This document shows, piece by piece, positions 33,660 through 42,461 of a DNA stretch of 53,349 nucleotides. The position numbers were made by a program, and so were the translations under genes. How positions within the stretch are numbered: position 1 is the first letter of the stretch; each line of letters begins with the position of its first letter. This DNA is from Clostridiales bacterium (GTDB lineage Bacteria; Bacillota; Clostridia; Ch29), in assembly GCA_012523075.1 (NCBI GenBank), contig JAAYJF010000175.1, positions 1 to 53,349 of the forward strand, read 5' to 3'. The notes under the pieces are model-generated. The model had not been told where the DNA came from, did no database searches, and was given only the letters and a program-made list of their open reading frames with translations.

Positions 33660-36600
33660 TCATGCCCTTTCCATGGTTACCCTGCTACCGTCGCCAAATG
33701 CCGACGGTGGCTCCACCATAAGCCGGCGCCCTATCCTGTTTCTGAGCTCCGGCACGTGGCTTATAACCCCGATAACCCGTTCCCTTGAACTCAGCCTTTC
33801 GAGGGCGTCTATAACTACGTCCAGAAGGCCGCCGTCCAGTGTACCAAAACCCTCGTCCAGGAAAAAGAACTCCAGTGGGCTCTGGCCCTTTAGATGAATC
33901 TGCTCGGACAGCGCAAGGGCCAATGAAAGGGAAGTGAGAAAGGTCTCTCCCCCCGACAGCGTTGTTACCGCCCTTAACACCCCTCCGTTGGCGTTATCCC
34001 TTATAATGAATCCCTGGCCGGTGTCCAGTTCCAGAGCATACCGGTATTTGGTCAGCATCCCCAGGGTTTCGGAGGCCTTCCGGGCTATATACTTCAGCCT
34101 CTCCTCCGATACGTACTCCACAAAGCTGTTCCCCCGGAGCAGCCTCTGAATCTGCGTAAGCATGTCTTCCTTCCTTTCCAGTTCCCGGCGCTCCTTGCTC
34201 AGCTTTGTCCACCTTTCATGGTTTTCCTTCAACCTATCCCGGTTCAGCCTTGCCTCACCATATTGGGATATGCTTTCCTCCTTATGCTGTTTCTTGAGCT
34301 GGTACTCCTCCCTTACCCGCAACCATTCCTCCCGGGTAAGGCTTCGCCCTTTAAGTTTTTTAATGCAAACCGTTTTTTGAGTGTCAATTGAGGCGCACCG
34401 CTTGTCGTAAAGCTGTATCCTTTCCAGTAGCACCCCGGCCTCCTCTTCGGCAAGCATAAACCCTTCGGCCTGCTCCACGTTTTCAAAGCCCTTTGCCTCC
34501 AGGCTGTCCCGCAACCCTTTCTCTTCGGTTTCAAAGTTTTGTGCAAATATGTTTTCTTGATTTTGAAGGGCGCTCTTTTGGCGGGACATTTCGTTGTAAC
34601 TTGTTTCCAGTTCCTTCACCCTGTCCTGGAGTTTTCTTTCGCCGTCTTCCAGGTCCTTGAGCCTTTGGTCGGTATCCTTAAGGGCCGTCTTTATATCTCT
34701 GCCTCCTGTAAGTGCTGCCAATCGTGTTTTTTCCTTCTCCCTCTGCCCGCGTAGGTTTTTGCCTTCCGTTTCAATCACAGACAATTGGCTTTCCAGCCGG
34801 TGTTTTTCCCCGGTTAGGCCCTCCAGGGCATCTCTTAGCTGCTTGTCCCGCTGCTGCAGCTCTTCCAGTTTATCCTGCAGGTCCTTCAGCCTGTTGTCCT
34901 TATCTTCTATCGCCTCCATTTCTTTGCGGGCGCTTTGTATTCCAAGCCCGGACAGCAGCTTTTCGCAGTATTTCCTTTTTTTCTCCAACTCCGCTGAAAG
35001 GCTATCCAGCGCCTTTTTTATCCCTTCAAGTTCCTTAACTTTAAGTTCCAATTCCGACTTCTTACTGTTTAATCTTACCCTAATATCTGAATACTCCTGC
35101 GCCAGAGCCCCAATGTCCTCCCTTATACCGGCAGCCAGCCCTTCCCATTCGTCCAAAGCCCTAAGCCTAGCCTGGTTTAGCTTGCCCATGCTCTCCAGTT
35201 CCAACTCAAGCCTCTGCAGGCCATAACCCCTCATTTGGCCGGGTAACTCTTCCAAAAGGTCCCGATACTTCTTATCAGCCCCTTTAAGTTCGTCGGATAC
35301 CTGAAGCCGCTGTGCCCTGACAGCCCGTAGCTGCTCCTCCAGTACCAGTACCCTGCTTTCCGCATCCCTGTACCGCCGCTCGGCCTGTTCCAGCCTTTTT
35401 CCCTGTTCCTCAAGCCGCCGCTCTATATCCTGGACCCCTTCGCCCTCCTGCCCGGCCGCCGGCCGGGGGTGGTGGGTGGACCCGCATACCGGACAGGCTT
35501 GGTTATCCTTCAGGTCCTTCGCAAGGAGGAACGCTGCACCCCTCTGGTATTGTTCCCTTAGGTCATCCGTCTGCCGCCGTAGGGAATGGAAATCCTTCAA
35601 TAGAGAATCCCTTTCCGCTCGCCTGCTCTCCAGTTCCTCCAACTGCCGTGCCGACTGGGCATCCACCGTCTGCAGTTTTAGTGTCAGCGAATGGATACCC
35701 TCCGCTACCGGCTTAAGGGCCTGAAGCTTCAACCCGAGCCGGTGCATATGCTCCATATCCTTCAGTATATCCTCTCGCCGGTCCGGCCTTTGCCCTTCCA
35801 GTTCCTCCTGCTGCGCCTTACACGCCTCCAGCCGTTTTTGAACCGTCCGCCCCGCGGTGGCTATATCCTCCAGCTCCTCCTTCAATTCGTCAATCTCAGT
35901 TTGAACACCGCTGCGTTTTTGGTTTTGCTCCCCAAGAGCCTCCTCCAGCCTTTCCAGTTCCTCCTCCAATCGCGCCCCGGCCAGTACCCCCTTCCGGTAC
36001 CCTGGCCCAACCTTCAGCCTGTCAATCTCCGGCCTGGCGTCCCGGAAAAACTTCTGTACATCCTCCAGCTTTCCCCTGGCTGTTTTTATTTCCTCATCCT
36101 TTTTTATTGCCAATCCTTCAATATCGGCGTACTGCCCTCGGAGTTCCTTTAAGCGGGTGTCGATGCCGGTTATGTCAACCTCCACCGACAGGGCTTCCTT
36201 AAGCTTGGCCCTTCGCTCTATCAGCACCGGCCTTTCCCTTTCCAGCTCCTGCTTTTTGGATTGGTATAATTCCTTTATTTTATGCCTTTCATCCTCCAGA
36301 AGGGACAATTTACCGGATACCGTCTCCAGCCGGGCCCGGGTATCTCTAAGGCTTGTCTGAAGCCCCCTGTATCTGGCTATGGGGCCCTCCAGTTCCTTCG
36401 CCCTAAGAAACTGCTGGTACAGCTTGCGATTATTGTCCACCTGCGGCCTTTGGGAGATCAATTCCTTCTCTTCCCGGATAATGGACTCCATCTCCGTCTG
36501 GAGATCGAATATCTCCTTGGCGCCATTATACTCCTTCTCGGCCAGTTTCAGTTCCCCGTCCGCCCTATCCCTAAATTCCAAGGCTACCCTCACGCTATTT

Positions 36601-37271
36601 TCCGCTTGCTCCAAAGCTTCCCGGGAGGCGTCCCCCAGCGAAGACATGGCTCCCTTCACCTTGTCCAGCCCTCTTTGGACCCTGTTCAGCCGTCCTGTCA
36701 CTTTGTCGGTCAAACCTTTTCCGTATTCCTCAAGGTAAAATATCCTCTCCAGCATTTGCCTTCTTTTGGCACCCTCCAGCATCAGAAACTCCTGGAACTT
36801 GTTCTGGGGAAGCACCACCGACCGGGTAAAATCGTCCGGCTTGAGGCCTAACAGTTCTTCTATTTTTACGTTCACATCAACCAGCTTGTCGGCGATAACC
36901 ACATCTCCGGCGGCCTCGTTTATTTCACAGAGCCTCGCCAGCCTGTTCTCCACGAATACGTCCGAACCCTTCTTGCGCCTGTAAACCCTGTCAACCCTAT
37001 AGGCTCTCCTTGTTCCGTTCCTTAAAAGGTCAAAGGTGAAAGACACCCTCACCTCGTTCATGTCGGTATTCACAATTCCCTGAGTACCCCTTCCCGCCCT
37101 TTGTACGTTGCCGTACAAAGCCAGTGTTATGGCATCCAGTACTGTGGACTTACCGCTGCCGGTGGGCCCAAATATGCCAAACAGTCCCGTCTCTCCCAGG
37201 GCTTTAAAGTCAATAACCTGCATATCCTTAAAGCTCTGGAGCCCTTCTATTTCAAGATACCTGGGTCTCAC
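33660..37271 (-). CDS. sbcC: Nuclease SbcCD subunit C
   Basis: This is the SMC-like ATPase of the SbcCD (Rad50-Mre11 type) complex that cleaves hairpins and processes blocked DNA ends. GTG 37271 (MRPRYLEIEGLQSFKDM) is preferred over the 1211-residue ORF start; the result is about 1203 residues. Walker A GPTGSGKST is at about 35-43, long coiled coils fill about 180-1000, and the zinc hook CPVC lies near 595. The C-terminal half has the signature TLSGGETFLTSLSLALALS and FFLDEGFGTLD. It overlaps sbcD by 20 nt. The operon order is addB-addA-sbcD-sbcC. Confidence 0.96.
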   Translation of the reverse strand: MRPRYLEIEGLQSFKDMQVIDFKALGETGLFGIFGPTGSGKSTVLDAITLALYGNVQRAGRGTQGIVNTDMNEVRVSFTFDLLRNGTRRAYRVDRVYRRKKGSDVFVENRLARLCEINEAAGDVVIADKLVDVNVKIEELLGLKPDDFTRSVVLPQNKFQEFLMLEGAKRRQMLERIFYLEEYGKGLTDKVTGRLNRVQRGLDKVKGAMSSLGDASREALEQAENSVRVALEFRDRADGELKLAEKEYNGAKEIFDLQTEMESIIREEKELISQRPQVDNNRKLYQQFLRAKELEGPIARYRGLQTSLRDTRARLETVSGKLSLLEDERHKIKELYQSKKQELERERPVLIERRAKLKEALSVEVDITGIDTRLKELRGQYADIEGLAIKKDEEIKTARGKLEDVQKFFRDARPEIDRLKVGPGYRKGVLAGARLEEELERLEEALGEQNQKRSGVQTEIDELKEELEDIATAGRTVQKRLEACKAQQEELEGQRPDRREDILKDMEHMHRLGLKLQALKPVAEGIHSLTLKLQTVDAQSARQLEELESRRAERDSLLKDFHSLRRQTDDLREQYQRGAAFLLAKDLKDNQACPVCGSTHHPRPAAGQEGEGVQDIERRLEEQGKRLEQAERRYRDAESRVLVLEEQLRAVRAQRLQVSDELKGADKKYRDLLEELPGQMRGYGLQRLELELESMGKLNQARLRALDEWEGLAAGIREDIGALAQEYSDIRVRLNSKKSELELKVKELEGIKKALDSLSAELEKKRKYCEKLLSGLGIQSARKEMEAIEDKDNRLKDLQDKLEELQQRDKQLRDALEGLTGEKHRLESQLSVIETEGKNLRGQREKEKTRLAALTGGRDIKTALKDTDQRLKDLEDGERKLQDRVKELETSYNEMSRQKSALQNQENIFAQNFETEEKGLRDSLEAKGFENVEQAEGFMLAEEEAGVLLERIQLYDKRCASIDTQKTVCIKKLKGRSLTREEWLRVREEYQLKKQHKEESISQYGEARLNRDRLKENHERWTKLSKERRELERKEDMLTQIQRLLRGNSFVEYVSEERLKYIARKASETLGMLTKYRYALELDTGQGFIIRDNANGGVLRAVTTLSGGETFLTSLSLALALSEQIHLKGQSPLEFFFLDEGFGTLDGGLLDVVIDALERLSSRERVIGVISHVPELRNRIGRRLMVEPPSAFGDGSRVTMERA

Positions 37272-38520
37272 AGCCGTCACCCCCGTCCCCCTCATCTGGA
37301 AAGTCCCCGCTGTCGTTCATAACCTCAAGAAAGGTATTCATCAGTTCCTCGGATATTTCGGTTTTGGTTTTGTACAAGAAATATTCCCTGAACAACCTGT
37401 CAATACTTTTGGTTTCCCGGCTCTCCACCAACGGCATCGGACAGTCCTGCTCCCTTATAACCGGTCTTATATTGAGTATGCCTGTGTTGAGTTTCCTAAG
37501 GGTCCTTTGCTGCTCCATTGTTATTACCCTGTCGGTGTGAACCTCCAGGTCAATCCATGCGTTGCTGTCCCTTCCCTCGCTGGCCCAACTTAGAGCCTCC
37601 TCAATTCCGTTTAAGGCAACCCATCTTTTAAGCGGCTTTCCACAGCTAAGATATATCTCCCGGACGTTCGCCGGTTTTCCCGGCACTGCGTCTATTATAT
37701 AAAGGGCCTTTGCATAGCCGGACTCCGAAAAACTGTAGGCCAGCGGCGAACCGGCATAGTAGGCGGGGCATGGGGAAGCCTTTACCTGCTGCGGCCTGTG
37801 CAGGTGACCCAGGGCCGCAAAATGAGCTCCCCGGGGGAGGGCCTCCGGTTCCACCGTCAGCGCTCCTCCCACCTGCAGCACTCTCTCGGAATCAGACTGT
37901 TTGCCACCATTTACGAATATATGGCTTACCATCAGGTTAACGGTATCCTTCCTGTACCTGCTGCTTAGTCCGGCTATAATGGCTGCCACCCTCTCGGAGT
38001 AGGCCCTCTGCAGCTTGGCCTCGTCGACTTCCCTGGTTAAAAGCTGTTCAAGCCTTGCCTCGGAAGGATAGGGAAGGGTAAGTATCACGGCGCTTTGACC
38101 GCATCGCGAAACTCCTACCTCCAGCCACCCGGGGCCGGAATCCGCCACCACCACCCCGGCGCCGGTTCCACTGTCCACCGCTGCCCGGCTTGCCGGGTAG
38201 CCAAGGAGTATTATACCGTTTTTGGACGCCAGGGGATTGGAAGCACACAACCGCTCGGGGTTGTCATGGTTTCCGGCGATAGCCACCACCGCCCTCTCGC
38301 CACCGTTATTAAGCCTGTCCAGGGCATAATAGAACAGCTCCTCCGCAGCCGCCGATGGGTTATAGTTGTCGTAAACGTCCCCGGCTATAAGCACCAGGTC
38401 CACCCTTTCCTCTTTGGCTATCCCGCAGAGCTGGTCTACAAACTCCCTCTGCTCCGCTATACGGTTTATGTTTTCAAGCGACCGGCCCAGATGCCAGTCT
38501 GAAGTATGCAGTATACGCAC
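37252..38520 (-). CDS. sbcD: Nuclease SbcCD subunit D
   Basis: This is the Mre11-type Mn-dependent nuclease. The 422 residues start MRILHTSDWHLGR, with metal ligands Asp8 and His10, and continue with AGDVYDN, AGNHD, SHIFVNGG and LGHLHRPQ, the complete phosphoesterase set. The GTG start at 38520 follows GGGGTGAAGC. A 95-nt gap separates it from addA. sbcC begins within its last codons. Confidence 0.96.
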   Translation of the reverse strand: MRILHTSDWHLGRSLENINRIAEQREFVDQLCGIAKEERVDLVLIAGDVYDNYNPSAAAEELFYYALDRLNNGGERAVVAIAGNHDNPERLCASNPLASKNGIILLGYPASRAAVDSGTGAGVVVADSGPGWLEVGVSRCGQSAVILTLPYPSEARLEQLLTREVDEAKLQRAYSERVAAIIAGLSSRYRKDTVNLMVSHIFVNGGKQSDSERVLQVGGALTVEPEALPRGAHFAALGHLHRPQQVKASPCPAYYAGSPLAYSFSESGYAKALYIIDAVPGKPANVREIYLSCGKPLKRWVALNGIEEALSWASEGRDSNAWIDLEVHTDRVITMEQQRTLRKLNTGILNIRPVIREQDCPMPLVESRETKSIDRLFREYFLYKTKTEISEELMNTFLEVMNDSGDFPDEGDGGDGCETQVS

Positions 38521-38615
38521 CGCTTCACCCCTTTCATAGATATCATATATAACGTGCTAATAATATCACATCTAACATCTCACCTCACACATCGCAATAC
38601 GGTGTGTACCCATTC

Positions 38616-41600
38616 CTATATCTCTATCACGTCGCCGGTGTGGAAAAGGTACAGGTATTTGCCCGCTACCGGCTTTCCGGTAATGCGTTGAAGTGCCGAG
38701 GCGTAATACTCAATCTGAACCCGGTACCTTTCCTTTATCCTTTCAATTCCAAACGCTAAATAGCTGCCCCCGTTCCCCTTGTTTTGCTGACTTTGAGAAA
38801 CGTAGTCGGTTTTATAGTCAATAAGTATTATTTTATCGTCCTCTTCAAAGAAGCAATCGATAACTCCCTGAAGCAGTATGGTCTCGTCCCGGTATACATC
38901 AGCGGCCAGATGACGGTACACGTCGGTACAGCTAATATCAAGGTTGAAGGGCATCTCCCTTCTCACGCTGCCCGACTTAAGCATCCTTTGTCCCAGCGGT
39001 GAACGGAAGAAACCCTCCAGCCTGGCGGCATCCACCACCTCGGCCTCCTGGGGGGTTAGCAGTTCCCGGGATACCATTTCCGCCACCTGGGCCTCTATGC
39101 CTTTCCTGTCAAGAGGCCCTTCAAGACATAGGTGCTGCATTACAAAATGGAGTATGCTGCCCTTCTCGGCACTACTGAAACCTTTACTCTCATCCATGAA
39201 GGAGGGCTTTTCGACCGTAGGGGGTGCATACATCTCCAACGGCCGGTATTCCTCTGCAAACTCCACCCCGGCACGCCTTTTTAGCTCGGTTACCGACAGT
39301 TTTACCGGAAGATTGGCGGATTCCCTGTAACGGTACTCCCACTCAAGCCGTTTTGCTATTTCTTCCATGTACGTCCCGGCTTTCCCGTCCCCGGCAAGGT
39401 CATTCTTATCCGCAGTCCCTTCCCGGTTGTCCTGGAAGGCATTCCTAGTAATATCACCTTTATTCCATACCTTAACTTCCCAGCAACCGCTATCCCGCTG
39501 CGGGTCCAGCCCTGAATCTCCGTCGGCGGACACCCCGTAGGGGGCGGTCGGGTAGCTCCCTTTGCTTTTATTAGACAGACGAACCGTCCCCCTGTCTAAA
39601 CCAGGAGAACCGTCCCCCTGGATTAGGCAGGGACCCAGCCAGTCAAGGTAGTTCCTTGCGGCGGCGGCCTGGTACCCAGCAAGCCTCGGGCCGGTACCAC
39701 AACCGCTGTTCCACCGGGCAGCCGCCCTTTCCAGGTCCCTCACCGAACCGGTTATTATCAGTTTCTCCCTGGCCCGGGTAAAGGCAACGTAAAGTATCCG
39801 CATCTCCTCCGATAGCGTCTCAAGCTTTATGCGGCATTTTACCGCCTGCTTTGCCAGCGTGGAGCGGGCAACCCTTCTGTCCGGGTCTATATAATCGGGC
39901 CCAAAGCCCAGGTCCTGGTGCACCAGCAGCCTGCGGGTCATGTCCTGGAAATTGAAGTTTTTGCCGCAGCCCGCAACAATAACAACGGGAAATTCAAGGC
40001 CTTTACTCTTGTGGATGCTCATAATCCTTACCACGTTTTCATTCTCGCCAAGCACCCGGGCACTGCCCATGTCACCGTTTCCCGATTTTATGTTGTTTAT
40101 AAAGCTAATAAAGTTGAACAGCCCCCGGTAGCTGGTCTCCTCGTACTGTCTTGCCTTTTCGTAAAGCATGCGCAGATTGGCCTGTCTCTGCTCTCCTCCC
40201 GGCATCGTACCGACAAAGCTGTAAAAGTTGGTATCCGCAAAAAGGTGCCATAGAAGTTCATCGGTGGACATATGACCAGCCCGGTCCCTCCACCGGTTTA
40301 GTCTATCCAGAAAACCGCCCGCCTTTTTCGCAGTATTTCCCTCTCCGTTATCCGCCAGTCCCTTCATGGCTTGGTAAAAGGATGCCTCGCTGTCATACAG
40401 CCTTATATCCATAAGTTCCTCCGGCGTGAAGGCCCCCACCGGGGACCTAAGCACCGCCAGCAGAGGAATATCCTGCATGGGGTTATCAATAATCTGCAAA
40501 AGGGATATCATCACCTGGACTTCCACGGCAGCAAAGTATCCGGTGGAAGTATCGGCGTAAACGGGTACCCCCGCAAGTTCCAATTCCTCCCCAAGGACCT
40601 CGGCCCAGTTCCTGGTAGCCCTAAGAAGCACCACTATATCCCTGTATTCCACATCCCTGTACCTTCCCAGCCGCCTGTCGTACACCTTAAACCTTTCCTG
40701 CCTGCCGGGAGGGTTCATCAATTCCTTTATCCTTGCAGCTATCAGCAGGGCCTCCGCCTGAACTGCGTCCGGCTCCTCGTCGATACCCGATTGGTCTTGC
40801 GTATCCCCCTCACTTCCCTCCCGGTCCTCCAGGGGATCAGCTTCCGCCTCCGTGCCACCGGCCCTATCTATTATATGCACCTCCACCGGTCCGCCCACAA
40901 GGGCCCTTTGCTCTATAGGCTCCGGATAGACGGCACCGGGGTTTAAGGCCTCATGCTCGGTGTAATCAAGCTCTCCTACCGTTCGGGACATTATACAGCC
41001 AAATACACGGTTTACCGCCCTTATTATCTGCTCCCTGCTCCTGAAATTCCTGTACAACACTATCTTCCTTTCCGACTTGCCGGCCTCGGAAGGATACCTG
41101 TTGTACTTGTCCAGAAACAGTTCAGGCCTTGCCTGGCGGAACCGGTATATGCTCTGCTTTACGTCCCCCACCACAAATACCGGTGGCCCGTCTTTGCCTC
41201 CCCCGGATATAGTGCCCACTATTACCTCCTGTACGAGGTTGCTGTCCTGGTATTCATCCACCAGTATCTCTATAAACCTTTGCCTATAACCAAGGGCAAC
41301 TCCGGAGGGAGTAATGGCACCCTCATCGTCCCTTTCGATCAGTAGCTCAAGGCAGTAATGCTCTAAATCACTAAAGTCCAGTACAGCCTTTTCCCTCTTC
41401 TTTTCTGAATACCTCTGCCCAAAGGCTATAACAAGGTCTGCCAGGCAGTTCATAAGCGGGTACAGCTGTCTTAAGTCACCAACCGCCTCCGCCGACGGAA
41501 CGCGAAACACCCCGTCCCGGAGCCTTTTCAAGCGCCCCTTGACCTCGTCCCTTATGCCCTTTACGTGTTCCTTTGTATCCGTATCAGCGTCTTTACCGTA

Positions 41601-42461
41601 CCTCGGCAGCCTGCCAAACTCAAGGGACATGAAGGCCTTGTGCAGGTCATCCCACCGGCCCCGGGTGTGCTCAAGCAGTTCTTCGATGTTCCTAATGTCC
41701 TGTAGATATGTATCAAGATATGGCTCCAGCCCTGCCGTCTCGTTTATTATTTCAACGGCCTCACCCATCATTTCCAGCATTCCGCCAAGAGCCATGCTGG
41801 CATCCTCCGCCAATATCTCCGCCCACCGGGTGCTGCCGAAATCGGTATCCTCGTTCAGGTTAAAAGCCTCCGCCGCTTCCCTAAGCCAGTCCTCCGGCCA
41901 AGGATGGCTCTGCACGTAATTGTACAGGTCAAGCACCATTTGCTGTAGCATTCCGTCGTCCTTCTGGCCTCCGTAGCACTCCACCAGCCTCAAAAACTCC
42001 CGCTGCTGGCTTTGATACTGCTCCTCAAACGTCTCCTCCAACGCTTCCAGTTTCATAAGAACCGTCTCGGTCTCATCGGCTACCCTAAAAAACGGGTCAA
42101 TGTCTATGCAGTGGAAATTGTTGCGGATGGTTTCAAGGCAGAAGGAATGCATGGTGGTTATATTGGCCTTGTTTAAAAGCGACAGCTGCCTATGCAGCCT
42201 CGTACAGCCCGGGTTTTTGTCAAGGGCCCTTTCCAGGGCGTCGGCTATCCTCTCCCTCATTTCAGTAGCGGCAGCGTTTGTAAAGGTAACCACCAGCAGC
42301 GCGTCAATATCCACCGGGCTGGTATCGTCGGTAATCCTGCGTATTATTCTCTCAACAAGCACAGCTGTTTTGCCCGCCCCCGCCGCCGCCGCCACCAGCA
42401 GGTTGCGCCCCCTTTCGGTTATCGCTTGGAGCTGTTCGTCTGTCCATTTAATACCACTCAT
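38616..42461 (-). CDS. addA: ATP-dependent helicase/nuclease subunit A
   Basis: This UvrD-like helicase and RecB-type nuclease subunit of AddAB processes double-strand breaks for RecA loading. The 1281 residues carry Walker A AAAGAGKT at 25-32, helicase motif II LVDEYQDSN, motif VI YVAFTRAREKL, and the nuclease motif ILIDYKTDYV near 1212. At about residues 942-963 the coding region contains two stem-loop repeats (GGACGGTTC type) that stay in frame in a variable linker. Its ATG overlaps the addB stop by 4 nt (ATGA). Confidence 0.97.
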   Translation of the reverse strand: MSGIKWTDEQLQAITERGRNLLVAAAAGAGKTAVLVERIIRRITDDTSPVDIDALLVVTFTNAAATEMRERIADALERALDKNPGCTRLHRQLSLLNKANITTMHSFCLETIRNNFHCIDIDPFFRVADETETVLMKLEALEETFEEQYQSQQREFLRLVECYGGQKDDGMLQQMVLDLYNYVQSHPWPEDWLREAAEAFNLNEDTDFGSTRWAEILAEDASMALGGMLEMMGEAVEIINETAGLEPYLDTYLQDIRNIEELLEHTRGRWDDLHKAFMSLEFGRLPRYGKDADTDTKEHVKGIRDEVKGRLKRLRDGVFRVPSAEAVGDLRQLYPLMNCLADLVIAFGQRYSEKKREKAVLDFSDLEHYCLELLIERDDEGAITPSGVALGYRQRFIEILVDEYQDSNLVQEVIVGTISGGGKDGPPVFVVGDVKQSIYRFRQARPELFLDKYNRYPSEAGKSERKIVLYRNFRSREQIIRAVNRVFGCIMSRTVGELDYTEHEALNPGAVYPEPIEQRALVGGPVEVHIIDRAGGTEAEADPLEDREGSEGDTQDQSGIDEEPDAVQAEALLIAARIKELMNPPGRQERFKVYDRRLGRYRDVEYRDIVVLLRATRNWAEVLGEELELAGVPVYADTSTGYFAAVEVQVMISLLQIIDNPMQDIPLLAVLRSPVGAFTPEELMDIRLYDSEASFYQAMKGLADNGEGNTAKKAGGFLDRLNRWRDRAGHMSTDELLWHLFADTNFYSFVGTMPGGEQRQANLRMLYEKARQYEETSYRGLFNFISFINNIKSGNGDMGSARVLGENENVVRIMSIHKSKGLEFPVVIVAGCGKNFNFQDMTRRLLVHQDLGFGPDYIDPDRRVARSTLAKQAVKCRIKLETLSEEMRILYVAFTRAREKLIITGSVRDLERAAARWNSGCGTGPRLAGYQAAAARNYLDWLGPCLIQGDGSPGLDRGTVRLSNKSKGSYPTAPYGVSADGDSGLDPQRDSGCWEVKVWNKGDITRNAFQDNREGTADKNDLAGDGKAGTYMEEIAKRLEWEYRYRESANLPVKLSVTELKRRAGVEFAEEYRPLEMYAPPTVEKPSFMDESKGFSSAEKGSILHFVMQHLCLEGPLDRKGIEAQVAEMVSRELLTPQEAEVVDAARLEGFFRSPLGQRMLKSGSVRREMPFNLDISCTDVYRHLAADVYRDETILLQGVIDCFFEEDDKIILIDYKTDYVSQSQQNKGNGGSYLAFGIERIKERYRVQIEYYASALQRITGKPVAGKYLYLFHTGDVIEI
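39571..39635. repeat. Tandem stem-loop repeats inside addA
   Basis: TTAGACAG ... CTGTCTAA (39571-39599) and CCAGG ... CCTGG (39601-39620) are two hairpins with the same loop core GAACCGTCCCC, followed by a third partial GGCAGGGAC. Each has a different stem but a common loop. The core GACAGGGGGAC on the other strand is shared with the hairpin at 9220. The unit is translated in frame as a Gly/Asp/Ser-rich linker. Confidence 0.75.

Noticed and set aside
34162-36984. Plus-strand Ser/Leu-rich ORFs over sbcC
   Set aside because: They are complementary to coiled-coil Glu/Lys/Arg codons, which give Ser/Leu-rich antisense frames; not genes.
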